DNA of 64,000 nt. Origin: VAZQ01 sp963817135 (GTDB taxonomy: Bacteria; Pseudomonadota; Alphaproteobacteria; Rhizobiales; Xanthobacteraceae). The stretch spans positions 1 through 64,000 of the forward strand of contig CAWFNG010000012.1 of the NCBI GenBank assembly GCA_963817135.1, read 5' to 3'. Shown here in pieces: positions 8,376 to 15,775 of this stretch; position 1 is the first letter of the stretch, and every line of letters begins with the position of its first letter. The translations under genes and the position numbers were made by a program. The notes below the pieces were generated by a model. The model was not told the origin of the DNA. It made no database searches and saw only the letters and a program-made list of their open reading frames with translations.

Positions 8376-8546
8376 ATGACATGGAAATCCTTGGAAGCAA
8401 TAGTCCAACGTTGTCGCTCACTCTGCCGCCGGTTCATTGCGGAACGAGACGAAACTGAAAGGCACCTTGACCGACATCAATACACCTTGTCGCCGGAAGT
8501 AATGATTGAACTTGAGCGCCGGTGCGAAGGTCAGTACGGCGATTGA
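8376..8546 (+). CDS. Small charged hypothetical protein
   Basis: 56 residues, MTWKSLEAIVQRCRSLCRRF then IAERDETERHLDRHQY. It is rich in arginine and glutamate and probably helical. I chose the ATG at 8376 because TTTGGAGG lies six bases before it. An in-frame ATG four codons upstream has no such site. It overlaps the 5' end of the Rap1a-like frame by 25 bp. Function unknown. Confidence 0.5.
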   Translation: MTWKSLEAIVQRCRSLCRRFIAERDETERHLDRHQYTLSPEVMIELERRCEGQYGD

Positions 8547-8893
8547 CGCAAGCTGCTGCTTCAGCTGGGCTGGCACAGGAAGACAAGGATAGCGCCGACT
8601 ATATGCTTCGGTATTGTCGAGCCGCAGTGAACAACGAAGCCCTTACACGCCCCCCAGATACAGCTATGGCAGGGATGTGCGTTGGCATCATTGATGCAAT
8701 AGGTTTCATGATGAGCGAATTTCCCCCGGAACAAAAAGAAAAGAGCAGCTGCCCACCAAGAAAGGTGACCCTTGAGCAAACTGTTCGAGCGGTCATTACA
8801 TACATCGAGGCGCGGCCGGAGCGGATGCATGAGAATTTTAGAACACTGGCCATAGAGGCTATCCACGATGCTTGGCCCTGCACAACCAATTGA
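8522..8893 (+). CDS. Rap1a/Tai-family protein with damaged N-terminus
   Basis: The core AMAGMCVGIIDAIGFMMSEF, then KVTLEQTVRAVITYIEARPE and NFRTLAIEAIHDAWPC, matches the Rap1a/Tai4 fold: a CxG(F/I) helix, a conserved VTxxQxVRVVVxYLxxxPE block and a C-terminal AL..AFPC. The known family members are secreted immunity proteins against type VI amidase effectors, and many rhizobial relatives have unknown roles. They normally carry a signal peptide. Here the first residues are MRRSVRRLTQAAASAGLAQE, which keeps an A-x-A-like end but no hydrophobic core. The 5' end is therefore probably truncated or frameshifted, and the true start is unclear. Confidence 0.6.
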   Translation: MRRSVRRLTQAAASAGLAQEDKDSADYMLRYCRAAVNNEALTRPPDTAMAGMCVGIIDAIGFMMSEFPPEQKEKSSCPPRKVTLEQTVRAVITYIEARPERMHENFRTLAIEAIHDAWPCTTN

Positions 8894-9025
8894 CCGCTCT
8901 GGCGAGGCTGATTGAGCGAACCTTTGCGCCAGCCGACGCGTTGACCTGTGCCTAGCGGTCTTAGCCTGTTGAGCTAAACGCTCACATTCCTCGGCGAATT
9001 TCCGAAAGTATTCTAACGTTTCCAT
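8885..9025 (-). pseudogene. Remnant of a short YFRxxAEECERLA protein
   Basis: From the ATG at 9025 the frame reads METLEYFRKFAEECERLAQQ then AKTARHRSTRRLAQRFAQSA, the opening of a common small helical rhizobial protein (METLDxFRxxAEECxxMA...). After about 47 codons the sequence loses family character and continues antisense across the Rap1a-like gene, so only the 5' part remains. Confidence 0.45.
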
Positions 9026-9191
9026 GAGGCGATAACTCGTCCCCGGATGGGACCATTCCGATCAAAAAAGAGCTATGCAGCATGGAACCCGACTTAACTG
9101 CACCAATGTCGCTAGTACAAGACGTTTATCTCTCGACACTTTGAGCTTATCCTTCAATTTGGCATTCCAGTTTTATTAGGGCCTTCGGCTC

Positions 9192-9659
9192 ATGATCAAA
9201 AAACTAAATGGCAGCTTATTCCTTTGGCTCGCATTAGCTGTAGCCCTTCTCCCAACGGAAAGCCGTGGGGAAACATCTCAAGAATATGCCGCTATGGGTC
9301 GAAACCTTTGGTCTGCATTTGAATGCGCTGTGCTCGCTGGAGTTGCCAATGACGGAGAAGAACATCAAAGACTGTTTAGTGTAGGGATTGAGAAGGGCAG
9401 GATTTTTCTAACCGCTCTGCAAGCTGGAAAGATCACGCGGGAAGACTTCAAGAACGCTGTACCTTTAGTTGTGGTGTGGCTGCTAGATGGTCCATCGGTG
9501 GACTTTATTCTAGGGCGAATTTTTGAGGCGGCAGGTCAAAGCGGAACCGAAGTCTTTCAAGCCCCAGATGAGAAACTGAAGATCACCATCGCGCAAAATG
9601 AATACACAAAAAAGAATTGCAGCTTGGTCCAACAGACGCGCCCTTCGGGCCTAATCTAG
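9192..9659 (+). CDS. Secreted hypothetical protein
   Basis: 155 residues with a signal peptide (MIKKLNGSLFLWLALAVALL, cleavage near residue 26). The mature domain starts YAAMGRNLWSAFECAVLAGV. Later blocks GPSVDFILGRIFEAA and a C-terminal NC are characteristic of a small periplasmic protein family of rhizobia with no known function (LWSAFECSxLA ... GPSIDFxLGRIYE). One cysteine in each conserved end block suggests a disulfide. It is monocistronic. Confidence 0.8.
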   Translation: MIKKLNGSLFLWLALAVALLPTESRGETSQEYAAMGRNLWSAFECAVLAGVANDGEEHQRLFSVGIEKGRIFLTALQAGKITREDFKNAVPLVVVWLLDGPSVDFILGRIFEAAGQSGTEVFQAPDEKLKITIAQNEYTKKNCSLVQQTRPSGLI

Positions 9660-10039
9660 GTAGCGTCGCCTTCGGCCTTTGAGGGCGATGACATTGATCG
9701 AGGCTCGCTTGGTGCTGACAAGGTAGCGCAGTCAGAGCACTCTTCCGATCACGCGCTCTAGTCTTACTGCATCACAAATTTCTCTGTCGCGAATGCCTCG
9801 TGGCTGCTGAGCAGCATGGACATCGCGGCAGAGTTCTGACCAGAGCGGCGATCAAGCGGCGGCGCATGGTTGCGATCGAGTTTGGGATGTGACGCTCGGG
9901 CCGCAGTGGCGGAGCCGCGGGGTCGATAACCCTCGGATAGGGTAACCGCCGGGAAGAGCTTGGTGGAACGAGGTCCTGAGGGGGGAATCGTCTCCCGTTC
10001 GGAGATCAGGAACCCGTAGGCTGCGATGCACAGCGTAGC
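9660..10039. other. Non-coding, possibly structured RNA region
   Basis: 380 bp without a credible gene. Its right half (about 9850-10035) is rich in short hairpins, for example ACCCT-CGGAT-AGGGT and TCTCC-CGTTC-GGAGA. It has the compact GC-rich look of a structured RNA or the end of an inserted element. A minus-strand frame here (9852-10085) looks like a by-product of that structure. It ends abruptly at the shortened sugar transferase gene. I cannot assign it to a known RNA family. Confidence 0.3.
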
Positions 10040-10624
10040 GTGAAGATGAAAGCCGCGCCATCCGCCCTGGGGGCCTCGGCGGCATTGCTGCTTCTCACAC
10101 CGCTACTCCTGTTGGCTGCGCTCGCCATCAAGTTCGACAGTACCGGCCCGGTTTTTTTCCTGCAACGCCGCTACGGCTTCAACCAACGGACATTCCAGAT
10201 CATCAAGTTTCGCACTATGCGCACCCTCGAGGACGGAAGCGTGGTCCCGCAGGCAAGAAAAGCCGACCCCCGCGTGACCAGAATCGGAGCATGGCTGCGG
10301 CGCTGGAATATCGACGAGCTGCCGCAGCTGTTCAACGTCATCAAGGGCGACATGTCGCTGATCGGTCCGCGGCCGCACGCTTTGTCACACAACCGGGAAT
10401 ACGAACGACGCATCGCCTTCTACGCACGGCGCCACAACGTCAAGCCGGGGATCACCGGGTGGGCGCAGATCCACGGTTTCCGCGGGGAAACCGACACCGA
10501 CGAAAAAATGCAAAAGCGCGTGGAACACGATCTTTATTACATCGACAATTGGTCGCTCGCGCTCGATTTGCAGATCATGCTCCGCACAGTCGTGTCGCCT
10601 CGCTCGTATCGCAATGCATACTGA
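10040..10624 (+). CDS. Polyprenyl-phosphate sugar-1-phosphate transferase catalytic domain, probably N-terminally shortened
   Basis: 194 residues. One hydrophobic helix (ASAALLLLTPLLLLAALAIK) is followed by the bacterial sugar transferase domain: GPVFFLQRRYGFNQ, IIKFRTM, DPRVTRIGAWLRRWNIDELP, GDMSLIGPRPHAL, and PGITGWAQIHGFRGETDTD. These enzymes transfer a sugar-1-phosphate from a UDP-sugar to undecaprenyl phosphate to start exopolysaccharide synthesis at the inner membrane. The closest relatives (undecaprenyl-phosphate glucose phosphotransferases) have about 250 more N-terminal residues with four further helices, and the usual KRxxD opening of the catalytic helix is scrambled here (MKMKAAPSALG). 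It may be a truncated remnant or an ExoY-like short form. No other polysaccharide gene is adjacent. Confidence 0.8.
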   Translation: MKMKAAPSALGASAALLLLTPLLLLAALAIKFDSTGPVFFLQRRYGFNQRTFQIIKFRTMRTLEDGSVVPQARKADPRVTRIGAWLRRWNIDELPQLFNVIKGDMSLIGPRPHALSHNREYERRIAFYARRHNVKPGITGWAQIHGFRGETDTDEKMQKRVEHDLYYIDNWSLALDLQIMLRTVVSPRSYRNAY

Positions 10625-10696
10625 AGCCGCGCCCTGTATTAAGGTTACGGATTGATAAACGTCGCCTCGCCCGCGCGTCTGAACTAAGTTTTCGCA

Positions 10697-11086
10697 ATGC
10701 AAGACGGCGACGCCTTTGGACCGCATTCTTCGCCTGCTCCGGACTGGAACAGCGTGTCGCAAGCGCTCATGCGGCCGGCAGCAGCACGCGCAAGCGCGCG
10801 TGAGCAGGATCAGTATCGCTCCACTGAAAGCGCCCCGGCGCCATTGCGAACCAACGTCATGAGCATCACCCATGATCAACTCGGCCTGGCGGTCGCCGAG
10901 ATCGAGAAGGCGGCGGCTGCATTGCGCCGTGCCGAGCCCGCACTCGAAATCGGCATCGCCAGTTCAATTCCGCCCGGCGAGGCGCGTAATCATCGCTCGG
11001 TCTGGATAATGATTGGCGCGTTGTGGATTTCAGCCATCTCGATCGTGGCGGGCGCAGCCGGGGCAATTCTCTATCTGTTCGGCTGA
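10697..11086 (+). CDS. C-terminally membrane-anchored small protein
   Basis: 129 residues. A disordered N-terminal half is followed by a helical stretch (GLAVAEIEKAAAALRRAEPA) and a single C-terminal helix (VWIMIGALWISAISIVAGAA). A shorter form starting at an internal ATG (MSITHDQLGL, position 10859) is possible. Tail-anchored topology is likely; function unknown. Confidence 0.6.
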   Translation: MQDGDAFGPHSSPAPDWNSVSQALMRPAAARASAREQDQYRSTESAPAPLRTNVMSITHDQLGLAVAEIEKAAAALRRAEPALEIGIASSIPPGEARNHRSVWIMIGALWISAISIVAGAAGAILYLFG

Positions 11087-11103
11087 TCGACTTTGCGTCG
11101 CTG

Positions 11104-11200
11104 CCGTAGGGTGGGGTGGCTTCGCATAAGCCATAGCCCGCCAAGACGGGCGTTAAAACGCCCTTATAGCCCGCGAAGACGGGCCGCTGCACGAATTTGC
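11104..11200. repeat. Intergenic hairpin repeat
   Basis: Two near-identical copies of ATAGCCCGCxAAGACGGGC, each able to fold on itself (GCCCG/CGGGC), are separated by the hairpin GGGCGTTAAAACGCCC. This is a typical small dispersed repeat of Bradyrhizobium-like genomes. Confidence 0.6.
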
Positions 11201-11266
11201 CCACGCTGAACGGCCGTGCGTAGCGCCTATGCCTACCCTGCAAGTTGAGATCAATGCTGGAACGAG

Positions 11267-11341
11267 TGGAGGCCCGACCTGGAATTGAACCAGGGTTTGA
11301 GACGGTTCCCCGCCTCCACGTCGCCATTCCGCCACCGGGCC
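11267..11341 (-). tRNA. tRNA-like locus with encoded CCA and an abnormal anticodon arm (probable pseudo-tRNA)
   Basis: Read on the minus strand, the 7-bp acceptor stem is GGCCCGG/TCGGGCC (one G-U) and the T arm is CCTGG-TTCAATT-CCAGG, followed by T-CCA at the right place. The anticodon arm GAGGC ... GTCTC leaves an 8-nt loop (GGGGAACC) with no U33, and the D arm does not pair normally. The variable region is only 4 nt. The outer half is therefore a good tRNA and the inner half is not. It may be a decayed tRNA or a tRNA-like integration relic. No amino acid is assigned. Confidence 0.5.
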
Positions 11342-11367
11342 GCTGGAGTCGATAGCACAGGCCGAAC

Positions 11368-12096
11368 CTATTTTGACTCACTGATTTGCGAAATGGTTAT
11401 TTCGGCTGGCGCGCGCGGCGGCTGCGGCCACTGCATCAATGCATTGCTGCCGGCTCGGGTGAGAGCATAGACGCCGCGTTCGAGCCGGGTGAACCAGCCA
11501 TAGACATTGCGCAGCAATATTTTCGGTGCATCCGGAATGACCGTCTTGACTTCCTTTGTGCGGCGTGGGCCGGCAGACAACGAAGCGGCGCAGGCAAGCG
11601 CCTGCTGGCGGTACGCAGTCATGATCGGCGTCTTCGAACATCCTCCCAGCACCGGATCGCCGAGGCGGCGCCGATGTTCTGTGACGAGCCGCGAGCGGCG
11701 CTTGCTATCGGAGCGCGGCCGCCAAGGTTTCGGTTCGACGATAATCTCGACCCGACCGGCGGCGGAGACGCCGAGGAGTCCAAATCCCAGCAATCGGCAG
11801 AGTTTCAGGACGCGTCGATCGCGTTCGCGACCGCGCCGCCCGGCGAGACGGACGGCGAGCCATACCTGGTCGCAAGCCGCCATGCGATCGATACCCTGCA
11901 GCACGAGTTCGAGATTGAATGCGAGCTTGAGCTCTCCCACCACAACGACAGGCGGCTCCTCACCCCGCAGGGCCACGAGATCACAGCCGCAGACCTCTCC
12001 TTTGACGTGAAAACCAAGGGTCTCGAGGTAGCGCTTGACATGCGGATAGAGAAAGGTCTCGCGCACGACTTGCCGAAGCTCGTTGCGCGACGCCAT
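11368..12096 (-). CDS. DUF2161 protein, PD-(D/E)xK nuclease-like fold
   Basis: 242 residues from the ATG at 12096 (MASRNELRQVVRETFLYPHV). The core CGCDLVALRGEEPPVVVVGE then LKLAFNLELVLQGIDRM carries a D39 ... E55-x-K57 signature of the PD-(D/E)xK phosphodiesterase fold and matches DUF2161. The C-terminus (RNVYGWFTRLERGVYALTRA) looks like a winged helix. The biological role of the family is not known. It is the second gene after the NusA-like protein, 37 bp apart, so the pair may be co-transcribed. Upstream in-frame codons were not used because the conserved family start is here. Confidence 0.8.
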   Translation of the reverse strand: MASRNELRQVVRETFLYPHVKRYLETLGFHVKGEVCGCDLVALRGEEPPVVVVGELKLAFNLELVLQGIDRMAACDQVWLAVRLAGRRGRERDRRVLKLCRLLGFGLLGVSAAGRVEIIVEPKPWRPRSDSKRRSRLVTEHRRRLGDPVLGGCSKTPIMTAYRQQALACAASLSAGPRRTKEVKTVIPDAPKILLRNVYGWFTRLERGVYALTRAGSNALMQWPQPPRAPAEITISQISESK

Positions 12097-12133
12097 GGCA
12101 GGGCTTCTGGGAGACGTGTAGCCGCACGTGACT

Positions 12134-12439
12134 TCAGGAATTGAGTGTCGGCGGCTCGATCCAGCCGAGCCGGGCACGCGCATGGAGAATCATCGCATCG
12201 CATTGCGTGCGTGAGACTTCCATTCCGCCGAGTATGCCGGGATGAATGATGACCTCGCGGCCGCTCCGCTCGGTCCAGCCCAAGAGATCATCCGTTGCGC
12301 AGGCCGCCAGATCCTCCACGGAATTGATCCCGTTGATGCCAAATGCCGGCAGCATCGACGCGACTACGCCCGGTATTTCGTGGAGCGAGCACTCGCGAGG
12401 AACCCTGGCCGATTGGGCTTTTTGCTCCACGCCGTGCAC
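12134..12439 (-). CDS. Stand-alone NusA C-terminal helix-hairpin-helix domain
   Basis: 101 residues. PGVVASMLPAFGINGINSVE then DLAACATDDLLGWTER, GREVIIHPGILGGMEVSRTQ and ILHARARLGWIEP closely follow the end of alphaproteobacterial NusA (DLAGCATDDLVGWTERKDGE ... VSRxxAExMIxxARxxAGWI). The S1, KH and RNA-polymerase-binding parts of NusA are all absent. Free C-terminal NusA domains could bind the RNA polymerase alpha C-terminal domain or compete with NusA, but that is inference. It lies directly upstream of the DUF2161 gene. Confidence 0.7.
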   Translation of the reverse strand: MHGVEQKAQSARVPRECSLHEIPGVVASMLPAFGINGINSVEDLAACATDDLLGWTERSGREVIIHPGILGGMEVSRTQCDAMILHARARLGWIEPPTLNS

Positions 12440-12608
12440 ATTGACCTCTTGAGTTCAGGACGGGCAGCGGAAGGCATTCTGGTCGTCATGGCTGGCTTCC
12501 TGTTCTTGGATTCCATGAGAGCCAAGCGTTGCCGCGATTTGGTAAATGCATTGTTAACAGCGGGGTAATTTGCGTCGGAAAAAACTCCAACGACGAGTTC
12601 CAGCAGGA

Positions 12609-12911
12609 CTATTTCGCCATCACGTTCTCGGCGGCCATCATCAACCCTGTCTTGGGGTTCTGCGCGCAAAAGCTCACGAGCCTATCCGCCTTGGTCCTCA
12701 ATTTCTCGAACTCCACCACTGCCGCATCTTCTTCATCGGTGTAGTAGCCGTCGAGCCAGATCGTGAGCGTGACAATGGTCTCCTTCGGCAGTTCGATGAA
12801 CTCCTTGCATTTCATGGTGGAGAGCTCGATCGGCTGGGCCTTGGCACCGAAGGATGCCAGCAACAGGATGACGCCGAAGGCAAACAGACGGGCGAAGGTA
12901 TGCACGAGCAC
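12609..12911 (-). CDS. hdeA: HdeA/HdeB-family periplasmic acid-stress chaperone
   Basis: 100 residues. A signal peptide ends at AKA (residue 25). The mature domain MKCKEFIELPKETIVTLTIW then LDGYY, VVEFEKLRTKADRLVSFCAQ, NPKTGLMMAAENV matches HdeA. Cys35 and Cys82 correspond to the conserved disulfide. HdeA protects periplasmic proteins from aggregation at low pH. It is monocistronic. The length is normal for the family. Confidence 0.9.
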   Translation of the reverse strand: MLVHTFARLFAFGVILLLASFGAKAQPIELSTMKCKEFIELPKETIVTLTIWLDGYYTDEEDAAVVEFEKLRTKADRLVSFCAQNPKTGLMMAAENVMAK

Positions 12912-13083
12912 TCACCCTTGGGAGGTGGAAATGGACCTTCCCCGCAACAGCGAGGACGCGCGGCGAGATCGCCGCATCGAGATCGATTCGCAAACCGCGC
13001 TCAATTGTGTGCCACGGAGCTGATCTGCGTCAAAAGGGAATTCCTGCTTGGAGCTAATGGCGTTGGCCGATGTGTCTTTTTAG

Positions 13084-13593
13084 CTACCCGGCGTTCCAAT
13101 CCGGCCGGATGGGGCCGCAGACACCTTCGAAAGCGCCCTCACTGAGCTCGCATACCAGGAGCCGTGTGGGATCGACCGGGCCTGGCAGGGTAGCCCGGCC
13201 TTTCGGGATGCGCCGAAAACCGCATTTTCCGTAATAGGGCTCATCCCCGACCAATACCACCAGGCGATGCCCATTCGCCTTGGCTTGCACCAGCGCGCGT
13301 TCGATCAAGGCATGGCCGATCCCGCGCTCGCGAAACGGCGGCTCGACCGTAACAGGCCCGAGCAGCAATGCCTTGGTATCCCCGACCGTTACCGGGGTAA
13401 GGCGAACCGACCCCACCAGCAATGTGCCAATGCGCGCGGTGAACGACAGATCGAGGCGATGCGGCATCCGCTCGCGCAGGCGGTAGGCGGTTTTGGCGTA
13501 GCGGCCAGGACCGAAAGTGCGCTCGTGCAATCGCTCGATTGCAAGCGCGTCATCTTGCGTCTCCGGCAATATGGTGAGCGAAAGCTCGGTCAT
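13084..13593 (-). CDS. GNAT-family N-acetyltransferase
   Basis: 169 residues. LERLHERTFGPGRYAKTAYR-type opening, then VGSVRLTPVTVGDTKALLLG, PVTVEPPFRERGIGHALIER (acetyl-CoA-binding R/Q-x-x-G-x-G/A region as RERGIG) and LVGDEPYYGKCGFRRIPKG. This resembles the YhbS-type acetyltransferases; the substrate is unknown. It starts 34 bp after the cupin gene in the same direction, so it may be the last gene of the NUDIX-RLP-cupin group. Confidence 0.85.
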   Translation of the reverse strand: MTELSLTILPETQDDALAIERLHERTFGPGRYAKTAYRLRERMPHRLDLSFTARIGTLLVGSVRLTPVTVGDTKALLLGPVTVEPPFRERGIGHALIERALVQAKANGHRLVVLVGDEPYYGKCGFRRIPKGRATLPGPVDPTRLLVCELSEGAFEGVCGPIRPDWNAG

Positions 13594-13626
13594 GGCGGTG
13601 GACGAGGCATCAGCGAGCGGACTATT

Positions 13627-14121
13627 TTAGTCCGCCGTCGTAGCGTCGGAGAGAAACGCGGCGATTTCGGCGTCCTGCCCGAGTTCGGCGAGGTCCTGCG
13701 GGCTGGGTAGTTGCGGCTTGTCGCGCCCGGCATTGACCATGCAGAGAAAGCCGAACGGCTCGGTGTTGGTGGCGCGGAACTGGTGCCACGTCATTGCCGG
13801 CACGGTAACGAGGTCATGGACCGCCACCGGCAGTACTTTCTTGCCGACGAGACAGCGCCCGCTTCCGCGCAGGATCAGCACTGCATGCATATGCTCATGC
13901 CGTTCGAGCGTCGAAAATCCTCCCGGCGCAATCTCGAAATAGCGCAGCTCTCCCCTAAGGTGCGGGTCGGAGAACAGAACCTGCCGGGTGATCGCCTTGA
14001 AAAGCGCGCGCTCGTCCTCCTTGTAGGGAAGCTCCTCCACGCCTTCCCAGCGAAAATCGTGCGCTTTTCGGTACAGAGCCTGCTCGGCGCCGGCCATGAT
14101 TTCAGTCATTCGACCTGTCAC
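13627..14121 (-). CDS. Cupin-domain protein coupled to the RuBisCO-like gene
   Basis: 164 residues. GELRYFEIAPGGFSTLERHE then HMHAVLILRGSGRCLVGKKV and VTVPAMTWHQFRA form a single cupin barrel with the metal-binding H-x-H pair and a later histidine. The GTG start at 14121 overlaps the RuBisCO-like gene's TGA (GTGA), which implies translational coupling; an ATG at 14109 is the alternative. The substrate is unknown, but the coupling makes a metal-dependent isomerase or dioxygenase acting in the same pathway plausible. Confidence 0.8.
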   Translation of the reverse strand: MTGRMTEIMAGAEQALYRKAHDFRWEGVEELPYKEDERALFKAITRQVLFSDPHLRGELRYFEIAPGGFSTLERHEHMHAVLILRGSGRCLVGKKVLPVAVHDLVTVPAMTWHQFRATNTEPFGFLCMVNAGRDKPQLPSPQDLAELGQDAEIAAFLSDATTAD

Positions 14122-15251
14122 TCTTGTGCACTATAGGAGTAATCACGCACCTCGGCGACGAAGTCCGCGACCGCTTCGATCAGCAGCTCGCGCGATTCGA
14201 GCAAAGCCCCGCCAATGAGCAACATGACCTCGGGGCCATAGAAATCAAGCATTTCTCCCACTCGGGCAACACGCATGCCGCCGGCGGGTACCGGCACGCA
14301 TGGCTTGATTTGCCCGTGCTTTTGCAACGCCGCACCCGCCAGCGCACGGCATGTATCCGGGGAGAAACCGAAGCGGCCGCCATGGTGGGGAAAAATGACG
14401 GCATCGGCGCCGAGCACGCGGAACAATTTTCCCATCAGGAGCGCAGGTGCGATACGCGCTGCCCCGGCCATGGCGGGATGGGCGAAAAAAGCGACAGCGG
14501 GATTCTCTTTCACGAGGCGATTGAAATTGGATAGCCCCAGGATCATGGGGGCAACCACAACTGCTTTGATGCCGGCATCGAGAGCGATCGCCATTTGCCG
14601 TCGCATGTCGTCGAGACTGCCCGAGAGGCTCGGCGCATAGGGCACCAGCCGACCGGTGCTGCACTCTACCTCGCGCAGCGCCGCCGCAATCGCAGCGATG
14701 CGCGCGGCGAACGGTGCATAGGCTTGATCGGCAAAACCGTGATCATCCTTGATGTAATCAATTCCGCCCAGCGCGTAGCTGCGGGCAAGCTGCGCAAGTG
14801 CCTGCGGTTCAAGCCCCTGCGGTTTGAGCGGTGAGCAGGTCAATGCTCGATTGCCAGCGTCGACGCGACGGCGCAACTCGATGAGGCCATGACGAGGCCC
14901 GCCGAAGGAATTGACCAGATCGGACGGAAGCTCGACATCGTGCAGCACCAGGTCGTCGTGCAGTGAACTGTTGCCGAACAGCATATTGATGAGCTGGCCC
15001 GCGTCGCCGCCGACCGTTTCCTGCGCCAGCGATATGCGGACCTCGAACAAACCAGGAGAAATTTCGCCAATGTTTTCAACCCGACCTACGATCTCGCGGC
15101 GAACAAAGTCATTTCCTATCGCCGAAACCGGCATTTCAACGCTTTGCTCGACAGCAATGGCTCGCGCGCGTTCCTCGATGGAGCGGGCATTGGATTGCAC
15201 GCGATAGACGACCTGCAGGCGGGATCCGCTTTGCACCACCGCCTCGCTCAC
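14118..15251 (-). CDS. RuBisCO-like protein (form IV family)
   Basis: 377 residues with the RuBisCO large-subunit fold. CSPLKPQGLEP has the active-site lysine (K143) but Q where form I has the second lysine. GGIDYIKDDHG keeps the carbamate-forming lysine (K168) and an aspartate but replaces the following Glu by His171. Loop 6 is replaced by a VIFPHHGGRFGFS stretch, and PAGGMR and LLIGGALL keep the phosphate-site glycines. It therefore cannot be a carboxylating RuBisCO. Family members act as enolases, isomerases or decarboxylases on sugar-like phosphates. The GTG start overlaps the NUDIX gene's TGA, and its own stop overlaps the cupin start. The substrate is unknown. Confidence 0.85.
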   Translation of the reverse strand: MSEAVVQSGSRLQVVYRVQSNARSIEERARAIAVEQSVEMPVSAIGNDFVRREIVGRVENIGEISPGLFEVRISLAQETVGGDAGQLINMLFGNSSLHDDLVLHDVELPSDLVNSFGGPRHGLIELRRRVDAGNRALTCSPLKPQGLEPQALAQLARSYALGGIDYIKDDHGFADQAYAPFAARIAAIAAALREVECSTGRLVPYAPSLSGSLDDMRRQMAIALDAGIKAVVVAPMILGLSNFNRLVKENPAVAFFAHPAMAGAARIAPALLMGKLFRVLGADAVIFPHHGGRFGFSPDTCRALAGAALQKHGQIKPCVPVPAGGMRVARVGEMLDFYGPEVMLLIGGALLESRELLIEAVADFVAEVRDYSYSAQE

Positions 15252-15731
15252 CAGCGTTCACTGATCGGCGCCGCTGCGAGCACTTCGATGATCCGCGCGC
15301 GGGTTGCCGCGGTTGTGTCGTCGGGCAGCGCGTCGGGAGCGAAGAAACCATGCGCCACGATCTCATAGTCAGGCACCGGTTCGCCCAGCCGGCGGAACTC
15401 GCGTACAACGAACAAGCGCCACATGATCGCGCCGGGAAACCCGCCGGTTGAAGAAGATGCCGTGCAACTGCGGGGCAGCGGTCAGTTCAATATTTGCTTC
15501 TTCACGCAATTCGCGGCCGAGCGCCTCGGCAACCGTCTCGCCCGCCTCAACACCGCCGCCCGGCAGGTGCCAACCGCGCACATAACTGTGCTTGACCAGC
15601 AGAATCCGTCCCCTTTCGTCGATCACCAACGCCCGTACGCCCAAGGTCATGGCGCGGGAGAAGCGCCAATAGAAGTGCATTATCCGGCGCAGCAGAGGCT
15701 CATAGGCACGGCGCGCCGCATCAAATTGCAT
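15248..15731 (-). CDS. NUDIX hydrolase interrupted by a single-base frameshift
   Basis: The first frame (from 15731) gives a Nudix box, GGGVEAGETVAEALGRELRE followed by EANIEL, matching GX5EX7REUXEEXG(U) with N for G. It then breaks after HVALV at about 15413. In the next frame the expected NUDIX tail follows (VVREFRRLGEPVPDYEIVAH then GFFAPDALPDD, ending ISERW) and stops at 15248. Removing one T from GTTC at the break restores a complete protein of about 160 residues. The stop overlaps the GTG start of the RuBisCO-like gene. Either a sequence error or a recent mutation. The family hydrolyses nucleoside-diphosphate-linked compounds. Confidence 0.8.
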
Positions 15732-15775
15732 CCGGCGTTGCCTTTCTTCGGCTAATTGGCAGTTTGCCTTCTCTC

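Noticed and set aside
9852..10085. 77-codon minus-strand frame upstream of the sugar transferase
   Set aside because: It reads through short hairpins and the start of the transferase; it looks like a by-product of structured DNA, not a gene.
14118..15251. Annotation as true RuBisCO large subunit
   Set aside because: Shorter than form I-III enzymes and with substituted catalytic residues (His after KDD, Gln for a Lys, no loop 6 Lys motif).
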